A program made the translations under genes and the position numbers. DNA of 64,000 nt, taken from NCBI RefSeq assembly GCF_014202225.1, contig NZ_JACHGE010000004.1:290619-354618 (forward strand). Direction: 5' to 3'. Below the pieces are notes generated by a model. It had not been told where the DNA came from and ran no database searches. It saw only the letters and a list, made by a program, of their open reading frames with translations. Source of the DNA: Algibacter amylolyticus. Lineage in GTDB: Bacteria; Bacteroidota; Bacteroidia; Flavobacteriales; Flavobacteriaceae. Every line of letters starts with the position of its first letter. Within the stretch, counting starts at the first letter, position 1. Of the stretch, positions 37,983 through 48,228 are shown one piece after another.

Positions 37983-38078
37983 TTAAAAAAAACTAAATAT
38001 CATTACCAAAATGAAAAGCATAAAACACACCAGTACAATTTCTGCTAAAAGTTTTAATCGGGTTTTACGGTGCTTCAT
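37983..38078 (-). CDS. Possible 31-residue single-pass membrane micro-protein
   Basis: An ATG at 38078-38076 opens 31 codons to TAA at 37985-37983. The peptide has a strongly basic start (MKHRKTRLKLLAE) followed by about 19 almost wholly hydrophobic residues ending in SFF, the pattern of a single-pass membrane protein with cytoplasmic N-terminus. It starts 26 bases downstream of a TATATTTG -7-like element and ends 13 bases before the GH3 start, so it could be the first cistron of the GH3-SusC-SusD operon. No family is recognised. A chance frame in A+T-rich DNA is possible, although the charge distribution is not random-looking. Confidence 0.4.
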   Translation of the reverse strand: MKHRKTRLKLLAEIVLVCFMLFILVMIFSFF

Positions 38079-38103
38079 TTTAAAAAACAATATTTAATGA
38101 TAC

Positions 38104-38111
38104 CAAATATA
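38104..38111 (-). promoter_or_regulatory. Possible -7 element of the GH3-SusCD operon
   Basis: TATATTTG on the minus strand matches TAnnTTTG, but no TTTG sits 18-22 bases upstream. That would suit a promoter that depends on an activator such as the adjacent hybrid regulator. Confidence 0.35.
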
Positions 38112-38396
38112 CTTGACCTCTTATGTTTTTAATAGAACGCATTAAGCAATCAATGAGAATTTTGTTGCGATTACCCCTTTAAAGTGCTGTTTTACAACAT
38201 TTGATACAATACATGCAACATTTATTATAAAACAACCATCTAGCTAAAACTTTGATTTACATGAAATAAGCCAACCTAAAAACAATATAACGGTACAGTA
38301 ATGGGCTTAAACCTAAAACAAAAAAAACACATAACAACTAGACTTAAATGGCCCACTATTATATGTTTTTTTTCTAAAATTTAAGCTTTTAATTAT

Positions 38397-41300
38397 TTAA
38401 ACTCCATCATCTTTTACCTTAACCTCGGTAGGAAGAATACCAAAGTGAGCTTTAAAACATTTTGTAAAATACGACGGTGAAGAAAACCCAACTTTATAAC
38501 ACACCTCACTAATATTAGAGTTTCCTGTTTCAAGAATTTGTTTAGCCTTTTGGATACGTATTTTTCTTAAAAACTCATTAACAGTTTGCCCCGTAAGCGA
38601 TTTGATTTTACGATAAAGTTGACTTCTACTTAAGTTTAATTGCGATGCTAAAACCTCAACACTTAAATCTGAATCGCTCATGTTTTCACTTATATAGCTT
38701 AATACTTTTTGTATAAACTCTTTATCAATAGAAGTTGTTCCTGCCTGTTCTTTTCCGCTAATATCTCCAAAATACTTATCGAATATTAGCTTCCTACTGG
38801 TTATTAACTGCGCTAAACGTAATTTTAGTAAACGCATATCAAACGGTTTTACCATATAGGCATCGGCACCAAAACCTATACCCTCCATACGATCGTCTAT
38901 TCTAGTTTTAGCTGTTAGCATTAATAAGGGAATATGACTGGTTTTTATATCGGTTTTTATTTGTTTACAAAACTCAAACCCATCCATTTCTGGCATAATA
39001 ACATCGGTTAAAATAATATCTGGTATAGATTGTTTTGCAATTTTTAAACCTTCTTTTCCGTTTTTGGCAACTAATATTTTGTAATGGTTTATTAATTCGC
39101 TTTTTAAATATTTTCTAAGCTCAACACTATCTTCTACAATAAGCAAGGTACTAGACCTAGTATCGTTTCCTGCATCGTTATCTGTTTCCACAGATTTGAG
39201 ACCAGCATTTAAAATAAATTTTTCTTTTTTAGTGCTTTCTGAAATTACCTGAGGTGCAAGCTGCTCTTTTGTAAAATGAGCATTTCCAGCAGGAAGTAAA
39301 ATTCTAAATGTGGTTCCCTTGCCAACTTCACTTTCCACTTCCACTTTTCCTTTATGCAGTTTTATAAAACTCTGAACAACCTCTAAACCAATACCTGTGC
39401 TACCATAATAGCCTTTGTTAAGATTTTCAATTTGATAAAAGCGTTCGAAAATTTTATTAATCTGGTCCTTCTCTAAACCTGGACCTGTATCTGATATTCT
39501 AATTTCTAGAGCTTTACGCGGATTTTTCTCGTCTATTAAAGGAAATAAAACCAAATCGTCTGTCGATAAAATATCTGCATTAATAGCACCACCATCTGGT
39601 GTAACTTTTATAGCATTAGACATAATATTGAAGATGATTTTTTCCAACATACTAGCATCTGCCCAAATTGGTAAATCGGGCACATCGGCATCCATGGAAA
39701 GATAGATGTTACGGCTAGAAGCTTCTTCCTTAAAAAAAGCAACCACATCTTTTGTTAAACTAACAAGATTAAATTCTGAAGCTCTAATATTAACTTTATC
39801 CAGTTCCAGTTTTCTAAAATCCATAAGCTCGTTTATCATTCTGTAAAGCCTATCGGTATTTCTGTAAATAACATCTAGTTTATCTTTAACCGTAAACGGA
39901 AGCGTTAAATTGGTATCGCGAAGAATGTCTTGCAGCGGATTGATTATTAATGTTAGCGGCGTTCTAAACTCATGAGAAATATTGGTGAAAAACTGAATTT
40001 TCTTCTCATTTAACTGGTCTTCTTGTGCACGCTGTATACGCTCATTTCTTATAGCTTCTTTCTCTTTTATACGACTTTGCGTCATTCTATTTAAAAGATA
40101 TACACCCATAAAAAATAAGGCAATATAGCACAGCATAGCGACATTTGTTTTCCACCATGGCGGCAACATGGTTATTTTAAGTTCTAGTGGCGTTTCGTTC
40201 CACACGCCATCATTATTTGCTGCTTTTAATTTAAAAGTATAATCGCCATAATCAAGATTTGTATACGTAGCACTTTGTAAATCACTAACATAATTCCAAG
40301 ATTCTTCAAAGCCTTCTAAATAATAAGCATATTGATTTTTTTCTGGTCGTGTATAATTAATCCCAGTATACTCAATAGTGAATACCGTTTGCTGATAATT
40401 AAATTCTAAACTTTTAGTTTCGGTAATAACCTTGGTAAGTGGACTATTTTCTTGGTTTGGAACAACATCTTTATTAAAAATTTTTAACCCCGTTAAATAC
40501 AGAGAAGGCACACTCGAATTTACCTCTAACTTCTCTGGATGGAAATAATCTATACCCTTGTAATTACCAAAGTAAAGCACACCATCTTCATCTTTTAAGG
40601 TGGCGTTAAAGTTAAAATCGTCGGACAGTAGCCCGTCGTTAGAAGTATAACTTGTTACTTCATTTGATTCCATATTTATTTTTGAAATCCCCGAGTTTCC
40701 CGATATCCAAATAGCACCAGCGTCGTCTTCAATAATTCCAGTTACATTTTCTTCTTGTAACCCTGTGATTTTGTTATACCATTTAAACTCGTTAGTTTTC
40801 TTGTTGTATCTGCAAAGTCCTGCTCCTCGTGTCCCAATCCAAATATATTGGTTAGAACATTGAAACAAGGACAAAACATGATTAGCACTTTTTTGATTAT
40901 TAGGCGCTTGAGACATTTCCTCTTCTAACGAAGTAAGGGTTAAGGTCTCATTTTCACCTTTAATAATTTTAAATAAGCCATCGGTAGTACCAAACCAAAT
41001 GGTATTATCGTTATCTACCAAAATTTTTCTAACATCGGTAGTTGAAATGCTTTCGAATGCCTCAGAAGCATAATTTTTAAGCGTATCCGTTTCTGGGTTA
41101 TAGGCATATATACCGGTATAAAACGAACCTATCCATATAATACCATCCTGATCCTCTGTTATAGATAGTATAGCGTTAGAAACTAGGCTTCCATTGGAGT
41201 TTTCTACGTTTACATGCTTAAATTTGTTTTCGCCCTTTTTAAGCACATAAAAGCCATTATCCCAACTTCCTGCCCAAATATTTTCTTTGCTATCTATAAA

Positions 41301-42530
41301 AACAGTTTGTATATAATTACTCGTTAAGCCCGAATAATGCTTCGTATTAGAAATATTTACATGCTTAAAATTTAAGCTTTTAGTATCTATAATATCGATA
41401 CCTCCACCATCCATAGAGACCCATATTTTATTATTACGGTCCTTTACTATACCGGTTACAGAGCCCGTTTGCAATGAATTTACATTACTTGTTAAACTTT
41501 CTATGTTAGCAAATTTATCAAAGAGTTTATCGCTTACAGCCACACCACTATTGTAGTACCCTAGCCATATACGCTCTTCCTTATCTAGAAATAAAGACCA
41601 AATAGAGTTAGACCGAATACTATTTTCGTCTCTTTTATTGTATACATATCTTTTTATAAGCGAGCCATTATCATTTAAATGAAAAAGGCCATCATTTTCT
41701 GAACCAACTAATATGGAATGGTCTGGCAATTGAATCATTGCTAGTATCCGCTTATTACTTATTTCAAAATTTGAAACCTCTGTAATGGTATCGTCTTCCG
41801 TCTGATATTTAAAAACACCATTACCGTAAGTTCCTGCCCACAAATGATTGCTTGCAGAGCGTTTTAAGGTTTGTATAGGTAAATTAAAATTTGCGTCGCT
41901 ATCGTTTTGAGGTCTTCTAATTTTATTATTAGAATAATCTAGCACTCGAAGGCCAACACTAGTTCCTAAAAAGACGGTTTCGTTACATATTTCTATAGCA
42001 TTTATAGCGGGATAACGATTTCTATTAACTACGCGAACAACCTCGCGAGTTTCTAAATTAAGAAGAAATAAACCTAAAGCTCTAGTGCCAATTAAAAGGT
42101 TTCCACGATTATCTTCAGTTATACTTAGCACAGAAATACCAATTTCGTTAGTATCACCAACAGGTATTTTTTCAAACTGATCTAAATCTCTATTGTATAG
42201 ATTTAAACCATCTTCTGTACCAATCCATAGTCGGTTTTCTTTATCTAAATACGACGAAAAAACAAGATTGCTTCGTAATGACGTAGAGTCTTCAACTTTA
42301 AATTTATACGACGTATAATCAATGCCATCAAACTTATACAAACCAGAACCGTTAGTGCAAATCCACATAAACCCATGATGATCTTGAGTTATAGAATAAA
42401 TACCCACTTTAGAAATGCCTTCTCTTATATTAACAAAATTAAAATCTTGAGTAGGCGATTGTGCCCAAAAATTAAGGGTAAAAACAAAACCTATAAGTAA
42501 TAAAAGATTAATACTTCTAGTTAGCTGCAT
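38397..42530 (-). CDS. Hybrid two-component system regulator (HTCS) of the xylan locus
   Basis: 1377 residues. Signal peptide ending FWAQ; a periplasmic sensor made of two propellers of Reg_prop repeats (about 30-665, e.g. DHHGFMWICTNGSGLYKFDG, DKENRLWIGTEDGLNLY); a Y_Y_Y domain (about 725-790); one transmembrane segment (about 796-815); histidine kinase with phospho-His853 in NISHEFRTPL; HATPase with N-box NIMSNAIKVTP and G1/G2 boxes; a receiver domain (about 1126-1240) with Asp1176 in LTDVIMP; and an AraC-type HTH (about 1266-1370, SQLYRKIKSLTG, SEVCYKVGFSSPSYF). It senses an oligosaccharide and activates the locus. It is 12 bp downstream of the DUF5060 gene and probably co-transcribed with it. 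Confidence 0.95.
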   Translation of the reverse strand: MQLTRSINLLLLIGFVFTLNFWAQSPTQDFNFVNIREGISKVGIYSITQDHHGFMWICTNGSGLYKFDGIDYTSYKFKVEDSTSLRSNLVFSSYLDKENRLWIGTEDGLNLYNRDLDQFEKIPVGDTNEIGISVLSITEDNRGNLLIGTRALGLFLLNLETREVVRVVNRNRYPAINAIEICNETVFLGTSVGLRVLDYSNNKIRRPQNDSDANFNLPIQTLKRSASNHLWAGTYGNGVFKYQTEDDTITEVSNFEISNKRILAMIQLPDHSILVGSENDGLFHLNDNGSLIKRYVYNKRDENSIRSNSIWSLFLDKEERIWLGYYNSGVAVSDKLFDKFANIESLTSNVNSLQTGSVTGIVKDRNNKIWVSMDGGGIDIIDTKSLNFKHVNISNTKHYSGLTSNYIQTVFIDSKENIWAGSWDNGFYVLKKGENKFKHVNVENSNGSLVSNAILSITEDQDGIIWIGSFYTGIYAYNPETDTLKNYASEAFESISTTDVRKILVDNDNTIWFGTTDGLFKIIKGENETLTLTSLEEEMSQAPNNQKSANHVLSLFQCSNQYIWIGTRGAGLCRYNKKTNEFKWYNKITGLQEENVTGIIEDDAGAIWISGNSGISKINMESNEVTSYTSNDGLLSDDFNFNATLKDEDGVLYFGNYKGIDYFHPEKLEVNSSVPSLYLTGLKIFNKDVVPNQENSPLTKVITETKSLEFNYQQTVFTIEYTGINYTRPEKNQYAYYLEGFEESWNYVSDLQSATYTNLDYGDYTFKLKAANNDGVWNETPLELKITMLPPWWKTNVAMLCYIALFFMGVYLLNRMTQSRIKEKEAIRNERIQRAQEDQLNEKKIQFFTNISHEFRTPLTLIINPLQDILRDTNLTLPFTVKDKLDVIYRNTDRLYRMINELMDFRKLELDKVNIRASEFNLVSLTKDVVAFFKEEASSRNIYLSMDADVPDLPIWADASMLEKIIFNIMSNAIKVTPDGGAINADILSTDDLVLFPLIDEKNPRKALEIRISDTGPGLEKDQINKIFERFYQIENLNKGYYGSTGIGLEVVQSFIKLHKGKVEVESEVGKGTTFRILLPAGNAHFTKEQLAPQVISESTKKEKFILNAGLKSVETDNDAGNDTRSSTLLIVEDSVELRKYLKSELINHYKILVAKNGKEGLKIAKQSIPDIILTDVIMPEMDGFEFCKQIKTDIKTSHIPLLMLTAKTRIDDRMEGIGFGADAYMVKPFDMRLLKLRLAQLITSRKLIFDKYFGDISGKEQAGTTSIDKEFIQKVLSYISENMSDSDLSVEVLASQLNLSRSQLYRKIKSLTGQTVNEFLRKIRIQKAKQILETGNSNISEVCYKVGFSSPSYFTKCFKAHFGILPTEVKVKDDGV

Positions 42531-42542
42531 AGTATTACAATT

Positions 42543-45371
42543 TTATTTAGGACTAAAGTTAATATCTTTTGTTAGAATAATTCTATCCATTTTAAAACCA
42601 TCTTCACGCATGGAGAAAGATAAAATAGACGTTCCTTCTTCGAGGTCCAAAAATATGGTTTTTGGCGTTCCACAATGGTTATCTGGATCTCGTTGTGCCG
42701 AGGACCACGTCCATTTATTTTTACCCTCGCACCATTGCATACGTGCACCACTTTCTGGCCACGTATTATTTATGCCAACATGCACTCCATTATCTTCGGT
42801 ACCATTAGAATAAGCACTTACCCAAACATAGTAACGGCCAGCTGTACTAACGTTTATTTTATACGAAACCAAACCTCCAATACCTGGCAAAGGAAAAAAG
42901 TTATCGCCTGTAATTAAAACATCGTCATGCGTAACGCGTGTATCCGGAAAGGCCTCAATATATGTATTAGAGCTTGCGGTTTTACTTTGGTCTGTTTTCT
43001 CTTTAGCCGTTTTAATAATCCACGTTCTGTTTGTTCCGTTTTTTGAATTGTAATGAAAATTCTCTGCCTCAATTTCTAACACCCCATCTTTTTCTGTAAA
43101 AGCAGTTTCAGCTTGCAACATCTCGTTAGTTACCATACCTTCGGGTGTTAAAACTAAACGACTCCATCGGCCTCTAGACCAGGCTGTTTCATCGTTTTCA
43201 GGTATTTTTTTATTTGTAACAGCCTTAGATGCTATTTGTATAATATCATGCTCTGCAATAAAAAATCTGCCTAAATTATAACGTGCTTCTGCAAATGTTT
43301 TATCTGTTTCAGGGTTTGTTACCTCGCTTATAACACTACCATTTTTTAAAATAAGGTATTCCGATTCACCATCATTCTCGGCCATTGAAATAAACGCCAA
43401 ATCATACAAACCAGATACCCCATTAAACCTTGTGGTTGCATACGCATACTTAGAGCGTTGTGCTTTATCTGCAGCATTAATAGCAAAAACACCGTTAGAT
43501 TTATCTTTATAGTATACCGCTTTGTTTTGATTTGTTTCTATTTCAAAATCTGTTAAAGCATTTAAGGTTACTACCTCTTTTTTTGTGTTTAAAGCGCCTT
43601 TTTTTGTTTTACGTTTTAAGCTTAACAACGCGACCCAATCTTTTTCTTTATTTGGCGGAAACCCAATATCCGCCTTTTGACCACCTTCTATAGTTTTAAC
43701 ACTTCCGTTTTGTAAGTCTCCACCGGTTCTTGGGTTATACCATTTTACTTGAAACGTGTTTTTAGAACCAAATAAGTTGATTTTTGTTTCTTTTACTTCT
43801 GGTAAATAAATGGCGTAAGTATCATCATTTTTTGCAAAAACAAAATCGTTTGGATTATCGGTTAAACCATCGGCCGATTGCATTTCTGAAAAAGGCAAAT
43901 AGTTCTGAAAAAAGTCCAAAGCATATCTTGTTTGATTCCAAACACCATCTCTAGAACGCCAATCTTCGCAATTTAAATCGTTATGATCAAATTTGTATCC
44001 AAAATACCACTCTACACCAGCACCTCCGGCCATTAAATTTGCCCATAGTACGCGATGTCTAATGTCATCGTGGTTAGGATCGTCTTTATCTGGTTTTGCA
44101 CCTGTATCGGCAGGACCTATTTCATCTTGATTTACAACCCAATTTCTACCATTTTTTTGAGATTCGTTAATCCAATTTTTGGTTATATCGTGAATTAAAT
44201 CGGGTTTGTGCGTTTGGATTGAAGGGCCATCTAAAAACGGATAACCTAGTAATGGATTTAAATACAAATCCTGCTCTTCTGGTAAGGAATGTGTATGCAA
44301 CACCACTAAATTCTTATAAGGATCATGAGTTTTAAGATACTTAGCCATAGCTTTTCTATCGCTATCATTTTGTCCTTTTGGCGACCAATGCACAGGGCCA
44401 TTTTCTTCTCCTAAATTCCACGTTATTGCTAAATGATGAGAAAACCTTGCGATTAACTCTCGGTAATACAATTTTCGTTGTACACCAAGTTCACCAATAT
44501 CCATTAACAGCTCGTTTTCTGTTTCTTGAGTTACTATATGAAGCATTAACCCTAGCGCATCCATGTGATCGAAAACAAGCTCCCATTGGTCTAACTTACT
44601 ACAATCAAAACGATAACGCTCATTTTCATCGGTCCATGGCCAAACATCTTTACCATCGCCTTGCACATTCATGGTTAAAAAATAAACCGAATTCATGCCT
44701 TTTGAAGCTAAATAATTTAATGCACCAATAATGTTTTTCCCTTTGCCGTTTTGCCACGTAGGATCTCCTTTTCTCCAATCTTGAGCGTGTGGCTCGTACC
44801 TGTGCTTATCTGGTGTTTGATCGAACTCGTAATAGCCTAAAAAGTTTTCAGGGCTATCTGTACCGCCTTTTAAAAAGGGCGTGTTGGTTTCGGCATAGTG
44901 CAAATATCTGTCGCCTGTATATTGCAACCTGCCTTTGTCGCCTTCATCTGGATTTGTAATTTCAAAATCACCTTTTAAAGCATCAAAAGCAACAGGTTCA
45001 CCTGCATTTATATCATCATTTACGGCTATATTTTCTCCTTTTCTAAAGGATACTTGGTAGGTCCAAGTACCAACCTCATCTGGCATAAATCGTACTTGCC
45101 AAACCTTACCGGTTTTGGCGCTTGTTTCGGCTGCATTACCATCGGCAGCATAAAAACCAGGAACTATATACGTTTTGTTTTTATGTTTAAAAACAACATT
45201 AAGTCTGTAATTTAAGTAGGGATTAACTTCTTGACTCTCATTAAAAGTATCGCCAGTAAAACTTAAAGTTACTTTTTGCCATTTTTTAAATGTTCCATCT
45301 ACTTTAACCTCTTTGTATTGGGAAAAAGTGAGTTGTGAAATAAAAAACAAAAGTACAGTTAGGGTTTTCAT
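42543..45371 (-). CDS. DUF5060 putative glycoside hydrolase with C-terminal binding domain
   Basis: 942 residues, signal peptide ending TFSQ. Residues about 20-115 are a DUF5060-like Ig domain (VKVDGTFKKWQKVTLSFTG). About 140-500 is a TIM-barrel-like region related to the DUF4038/apiosidase-like group (FLKGGTDSPENFLGYYEF, ITWNLGEENGPVHW with a candidate catalytic Glu, VNQDEIGPADTG with another). About 510-600 resembles the collagen-binding-like domain that follows these barrels. The C-terminus (about 765-940) is a CBM35-like jelly roll (LEIEAENFHYNSKNGTN, GRYYVWVSAYSNG, MDRIILTKD). Substrate unknown; a xylan side-chain is the contextual guess. It is directly upstream of the regulator. Confidence 0.75.
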   Translation of the reverse strand: MKTLTVLLFFISQLTFSQYKEVKVDGTFKKWQKVTLSFTGDTFNESQEVNPYLNYRLNVVFKHKNKTYIVPGFYAADGNAAETSAKTGKVWQVRFMPDEVGTWTYQVSFRKGENIAVNDDINAGEPVAFDALKGDFEITNPDEGDKGRLQYTGDRYLHYAETNTPFLKGGTDSPENFLGYYEFDQTPDKHRYEPHAQDWRKGDPTWQNGKGKNIIGALNYLASKGMNSVYFLTMNVQGDGKDVWPWTDENERYRFDCSKLDQWELVFDHMDALGLMLHIVTQETENELLMDIGELGVQRKLYYRELIARFSHHLAITWNLGEENGPVHWSPKGQNDSDRKAMAKYLKTHDPYKNLVVLHTHSLPEEQDLYLNPLLGYPFLDGPSIQTHKPDLIHDITKNWINESQKNGRNWVVNQDEIGPADTGAKPDKDDPNHDDIRHRVLWANLMAGGAGVEWYFGYKFDHNDLNCEDWRSRDGVWNQTRYALDFFQNYLPFSEMQSADGLTDNPNDFVFAKNDDTYAIYLPEVKETKINLFGSKNTFQVKWYNPRTGGDLQNGSVKTIEGGQKADIGFPPNKEKDWVALLSLKRKTKKGALNTKKEVVTLNALTDFEIETNQNKAVYYKDKSNGVFAINAADKAQRSKYAYATTRFNGVSGLYDLAFISMAENDGESEYLILKNGSVISEVTNPETDKTFAEARYNLGRFFIAEHDIIQIASKAVTNKKIPENDETAWSRGRWSRLVLTPEGMVTNEMLQAETAFTEKDGVLEIEAENFHYNSKNGTNRTWIIKTAKEKTDQSKTASSNTYIEAFPDTRVTHDDVLITGDNFFPLPGIGGLVSYKINVSTAGRYYVWVSAYSNGTEDNGVHVGINNTWPESGARMQWCEGKNKWTWSSAQRDPDNHCGTPKTIFLDLEEGTSILSFSMREDGFKMDRIILTKDINFSPK

Positions 45372-45413
45372 TGTATTTAGTTTGGTTTTAGTTTTGGTTC
45401 GTTTTATAACTTT

Positions 45414-45449
45414 AAATTTCGGAGAATTAATTTAAATTCCCCGAAATTT
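45414..45449 (-). terminator. Hairpin after the tal gene
   Basis: Arms AAATTTCGG-A-GAATT and AATTC-C-CCGAAATTT around a short A+T loop give a 14-bp stem with one mismatch. It lies about 50 bases past the tal stop on the minus strand. The T run is poor, so termination strength is uncertain. Confidence 0.55.
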
Positions 45450-45501
45450 AGTTGATCTTTTATAATATCTTTATAAAAGTATATATTTAAAATGTTACTT
45501 C

Positions 45502-46158
45502 CTACGCATTGCCCTTCTTATAATCTTCTAAAAATTTAGCTAATCCGCTATCGGTTAAAGGGTGTTTTAATAATCCTGTTATGGAAGATAATGGCCCCGT
45601 CATAACATCACTACCTAATTTAGCACAATTAATAACATGCATAGTGTTTCTTACCGATGCTGCTAAAATTTGTGTTTCAAAACCATAGTTATCGTAAATA
45701 TGTCTTATTTCTGCAATAAGTTGTAATCCATCGGTAGAAATATCATCTAAACGCCCTAAAAATGGGGACATATAAGTGGCACCTGCTTTGGCTGCTAATA
45801 AGGCTTGTCCTGGAGAAAATATAAGGGTTACATTGGTTCTTATACCTTTATCTGAAAAATACTTGCAGGCTTTTACACCGTCTGCTATCATAGGTATTTT
45901 TACTACTATTTGAGGGTGTAACGCTGCTAAAGCCTCACCTTCTTTTACCATACCTTCAAAATCGGTAGAAATAACCTCTGCACTTACATCTCCATCAACA
46001 ATATCGCATATCTTTTTGTAATGAGCTATAATATTATCTGCTCCCGTAATCCCTTCTTTCGCCATTAATGATGGGTTTGTAGTAACACCATCTAAAACTC
46101 CTAGTGCTTGAGCTTCTGCAATATCATCGAGGTTTGCTGTATCTATAAAAAATTTCAT
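45502..46158 (-). CDS. tal: Small transaldolase / fructose-6-phosphate aldolase-like enzyme
   Basis: 218 residues, cytoplasmic, length of the short TalC/FSA subfamily. [16 protein letters not shown] and [13 protein letters not shown] begin the barrel. Lys87 in IVVKIPM is the Schiff-base lysine, and [20 protein letters not shown] with SPFLGRLDD are conserved. It transfers dihydroxyacetone units in the non-oxidative pentose phosphate pathway. It lies 10 bp after transketolase, completing conversion of xylulose 5-phosphate. Whether it is a transaldolase or a fructose-6-phosphate aldolase cannot be decided by eye; context favours transaldolase. Confidence 0.88.
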   Translation of the reverse strand: MKFFIDTANLDDIAEAQALGVLDGVTTNPSLMAKEGITGADNIIAHYKKICDIVDGDVSAEVISTDFEGMVKEGEALAALHPQIVVKIPMIADGVKACKYFSDKGIRTNVTLIFSPGQALLAAKAGATYMSPFLGRLDDISTDGLQLIAEIRHIYDNYGFETQILAASVRNTMHVINCAKLGSDVMTGPLSSITGLLKHPLTDSGLAKFLEDYKKGNA

Positions 46159-46168
46159 ATGTATTGTA

Positions 46169-48205
46169 TTATACTGTTTTTAAATATTCTAATATTTGTT
46201 TACTTACTTTTATGCCTGTAAAACCAAATTCATCATCTAGCACAGTGGCTGGTGCCGAATAACCAAAATGCTCTAACCCAAACACTTTACCATTGTCGCC
46301 AACCAATCCTTCTAAGTTTACTGGCAATCCTGCTGTTAAACCAAATAATGGTTTATTTTTAGGAATCACGCTGTTTTGATAGGCTTTAGACTGTAATTTG
46401 AAAAGGCCTTCTGAAATTATTGAAGCAATACTAACTTTTAATCCGTTTTCAGATTCTAAAATTTCTGCTGCTTCAACCAATGTAGCAACTTCTGAACCAT
46501 TAGCGATTAAAACTACGTCTGGGTTTTCAGCAGCTTTAATTAAATAACCGCCTTTTTCGGCTGCTAAAGCATCATTATATCTTGAACTTCCTTTTGTTGG
46601 TAAATCTTTAATGCCTTGTCTAGATAAGATTAAGCCCGTTGGTGTGTTTTTGTTTTCCAACGCCATTTTCCAAGCGACACTCGTTTCTGCTGAATCTGCA
46701 GGACGTAACGCCAAGAAACTTGGTTTTCCGCTATGGTTTTTAAGCTTTTCTAACAACCTAATTTGTGCTTCCTGCTCTACAGGTTGGTGAGTTGGCCCGT
46801 CTTCTCCCACTCTAAAGGCATCATGCGTCCAAACATATTTTACGCCTAATTCTTGAATACCACTTAAGCGAATGGCTGGTTTCATATAATCTGAAAACAC
46901 AAAGAAAGTTGCCACTACCGGTATAATACCACCGTGCAAAGCAATACCATTAGCAATACAAGCCATAGTTAATTCGGCAACACCAGCTTGCAAAAATGAT
47001 CCTGTAAAATCGCCTTTTTTAATAGCATGTGTTTTCTTTAAAAAGCCATCGGTTTTATCGCTGTTTGATAAATCGGCAGAAGACACAATCATGTTTTCTA
47101 CATGTTCGGCTAAATAACCAAGTACACCTGAAGATGCTGCTCTAGAGGCTAATCCTGCTTTATGAACAATAGACTCAAAATCTAGTTCTGGTAGTTCTCC
47201 TGATAAAAAGAAATCTAATTTTTTAGCTAAATCCGAATTTTCTTGTCTCCATGCATTAATTTCTGCTTTCTTATTTGCTGCTTGCGCTGTTTTAGCTGCT
47301 ATTACATCCTTATAAAATGCATTAACATCATTAAAAATATCGAACGGGGATTCTGGATTTGCCCCTAAATTTAATAAGGTTTTTTTATAATCTGCTCCGG
47401 TATGACCTATAGGCTGACCATGAAGTTCGCAATGCCCTTCAAACATACTACCATCGGCAGCAACACATCCTTTCCCCATTATTGTTTTACCAATAATTAG
47501 GGTTGGTTTTTCGGTTTCATTATTAGCATCGGTTAATGCTTTTCTAATGGCATCGTGGTTGTGCGCATCGATAGTAACGACTTTCCATCCCCATGCTTCG
47601 TACTTCATGGCAGTATCTTCGCTAGTAACCTCGTCGGTAGACGTGGACAGCTGTATATCGTTAGAATCGAAAAACATAATAAAATTACTTAAACCTAAAT
47701 GGCCTGCAATTCGCCCTGCACCCTGAGATATTTCTTCTTGAATTCCACCATCGGAAATAAAACCATATACCTTATGATTCATCCAATCGCCAAAACGTGC
47801 TTGTAAAAACTTAGCTGCAATGGCCGCTCCAACACCCATAGTATGTCCTTGTCCTAAAGGTCCTGAAGTATTTTCTATACCTCTAGCCACATCCACTTCT
47901 GGGTGCCCTGGAGTAATAGAACCCCATTGCCTAAAATTAGCAACATCCTCTTTAGCATAGTTTCCTAACAGGTAATATTGCGCATACAATAAGGTAGATA
48001 AATGCCCTGCATCCATAAAGAAACGATCTCTAAATGGCCATGTCATATCCGAAGGATCGTAATTGAAAAACTCTGAATATAGAATGTGCATAAAATCTGC
48101 ACCACCCATTGGACCTCCTGGGTGACCAGAATTTGCCTTTTCTACCATAGCTACTGCTAAGGCTCTAATATTATCTGCTGCTTGTTGATCTATTTGCTTG
48201 TTCAT
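46169..48205 (-). CDS. tkt: Transketolase
   Basis: 678 residues, full length, cytoplasmic, thiamine-diphosphate dependent. Seen are [20 protein letters not shown] (25-44), [14 protein letters not shown], the cofactor motif region [17 protein letters not shown] through SNDIQLS, and the catalytic [11 protein letters not shown] block near 475. It links xylulose 5-phosphate to the pentose phosphate pathway. It is 23 bp after xylA and 10 bp before tal on the minus strand. Because it sits in the xyl operon, it may be a second, inducible copy beside a housekeeping one elsewhere; that cannot be checked here. Confidence 0.95.
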   Translation of the reverse strand: MNKQIDQQAADNIRALAVAMVEKANSGHPGGPMGGADFMHILYSEFFNYDPSDMTWPFRDRFFMDAGHLSTLLYAQYYLLGNYAKEDVANFRQWGSITPGHPEVDVARGIENTSGPLGQGHTMGVGAAIAAKFLQARFGDWMNHKVYGFISDGGIQEEISQGAGRIAGHLGLSNFIMFFDSNDIQLSTSTDEVTSEDTAMKYEAWGWKVVTIDAHNHDAIRKALTDANNETEKPTLIIGKTIMGKGCVAADGSMFEGHCELHGQPIGHTGADYKKTLLNLGANPESPFDIFNDVNAFYKDVIAAKTAQAANKKAEINAWRQENSDLAKKLDFFLSGELPELDFESIVHKAGLASRAASSGVLGYLAEHVENMIVSSADLSNSDKTDGFLKKTHAIKKGDFTGSFLQAGVAELTMACIANGIALHGGIIPVVATFFVFSDYMKPAIRLSGIQELGVKYVWTHDAFRVGEDGPTHQPVEQEAQIRLLEKLKNHSGKPSFLALRPADSAETSVAWKMALENKNTPTGLILSRQGIKDLPTKGSSRYNDALAAEKGGYLIKAAENPDVVLIANGSEVATLVEAAEILESENGLKVSIASIISEGLFKLQSKAYQNSVIPKNKPLFGLTAGLPVNLEGLVGDNGKVFGLEHFGYSAPATVLDDEFGFTGIKVSKQILEYLKTV

Positions 48206-48228
48206 TATTTATATAAATTGAAAGCGTA

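Larger units (their letters stand above)
37970..38396. other. Region between the regulator and GH3
   Basis: 427 bases. It includes a 31-codon membrane-type small ORF on the minus strand (38078-37983) and a TATATTTG element just upstream of it (38111-38104). It is the natural place for the binding site of the hybrid regulator. No convincing tandem or inverted repeat was found in the remaining bases. Confidence 0.5.
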
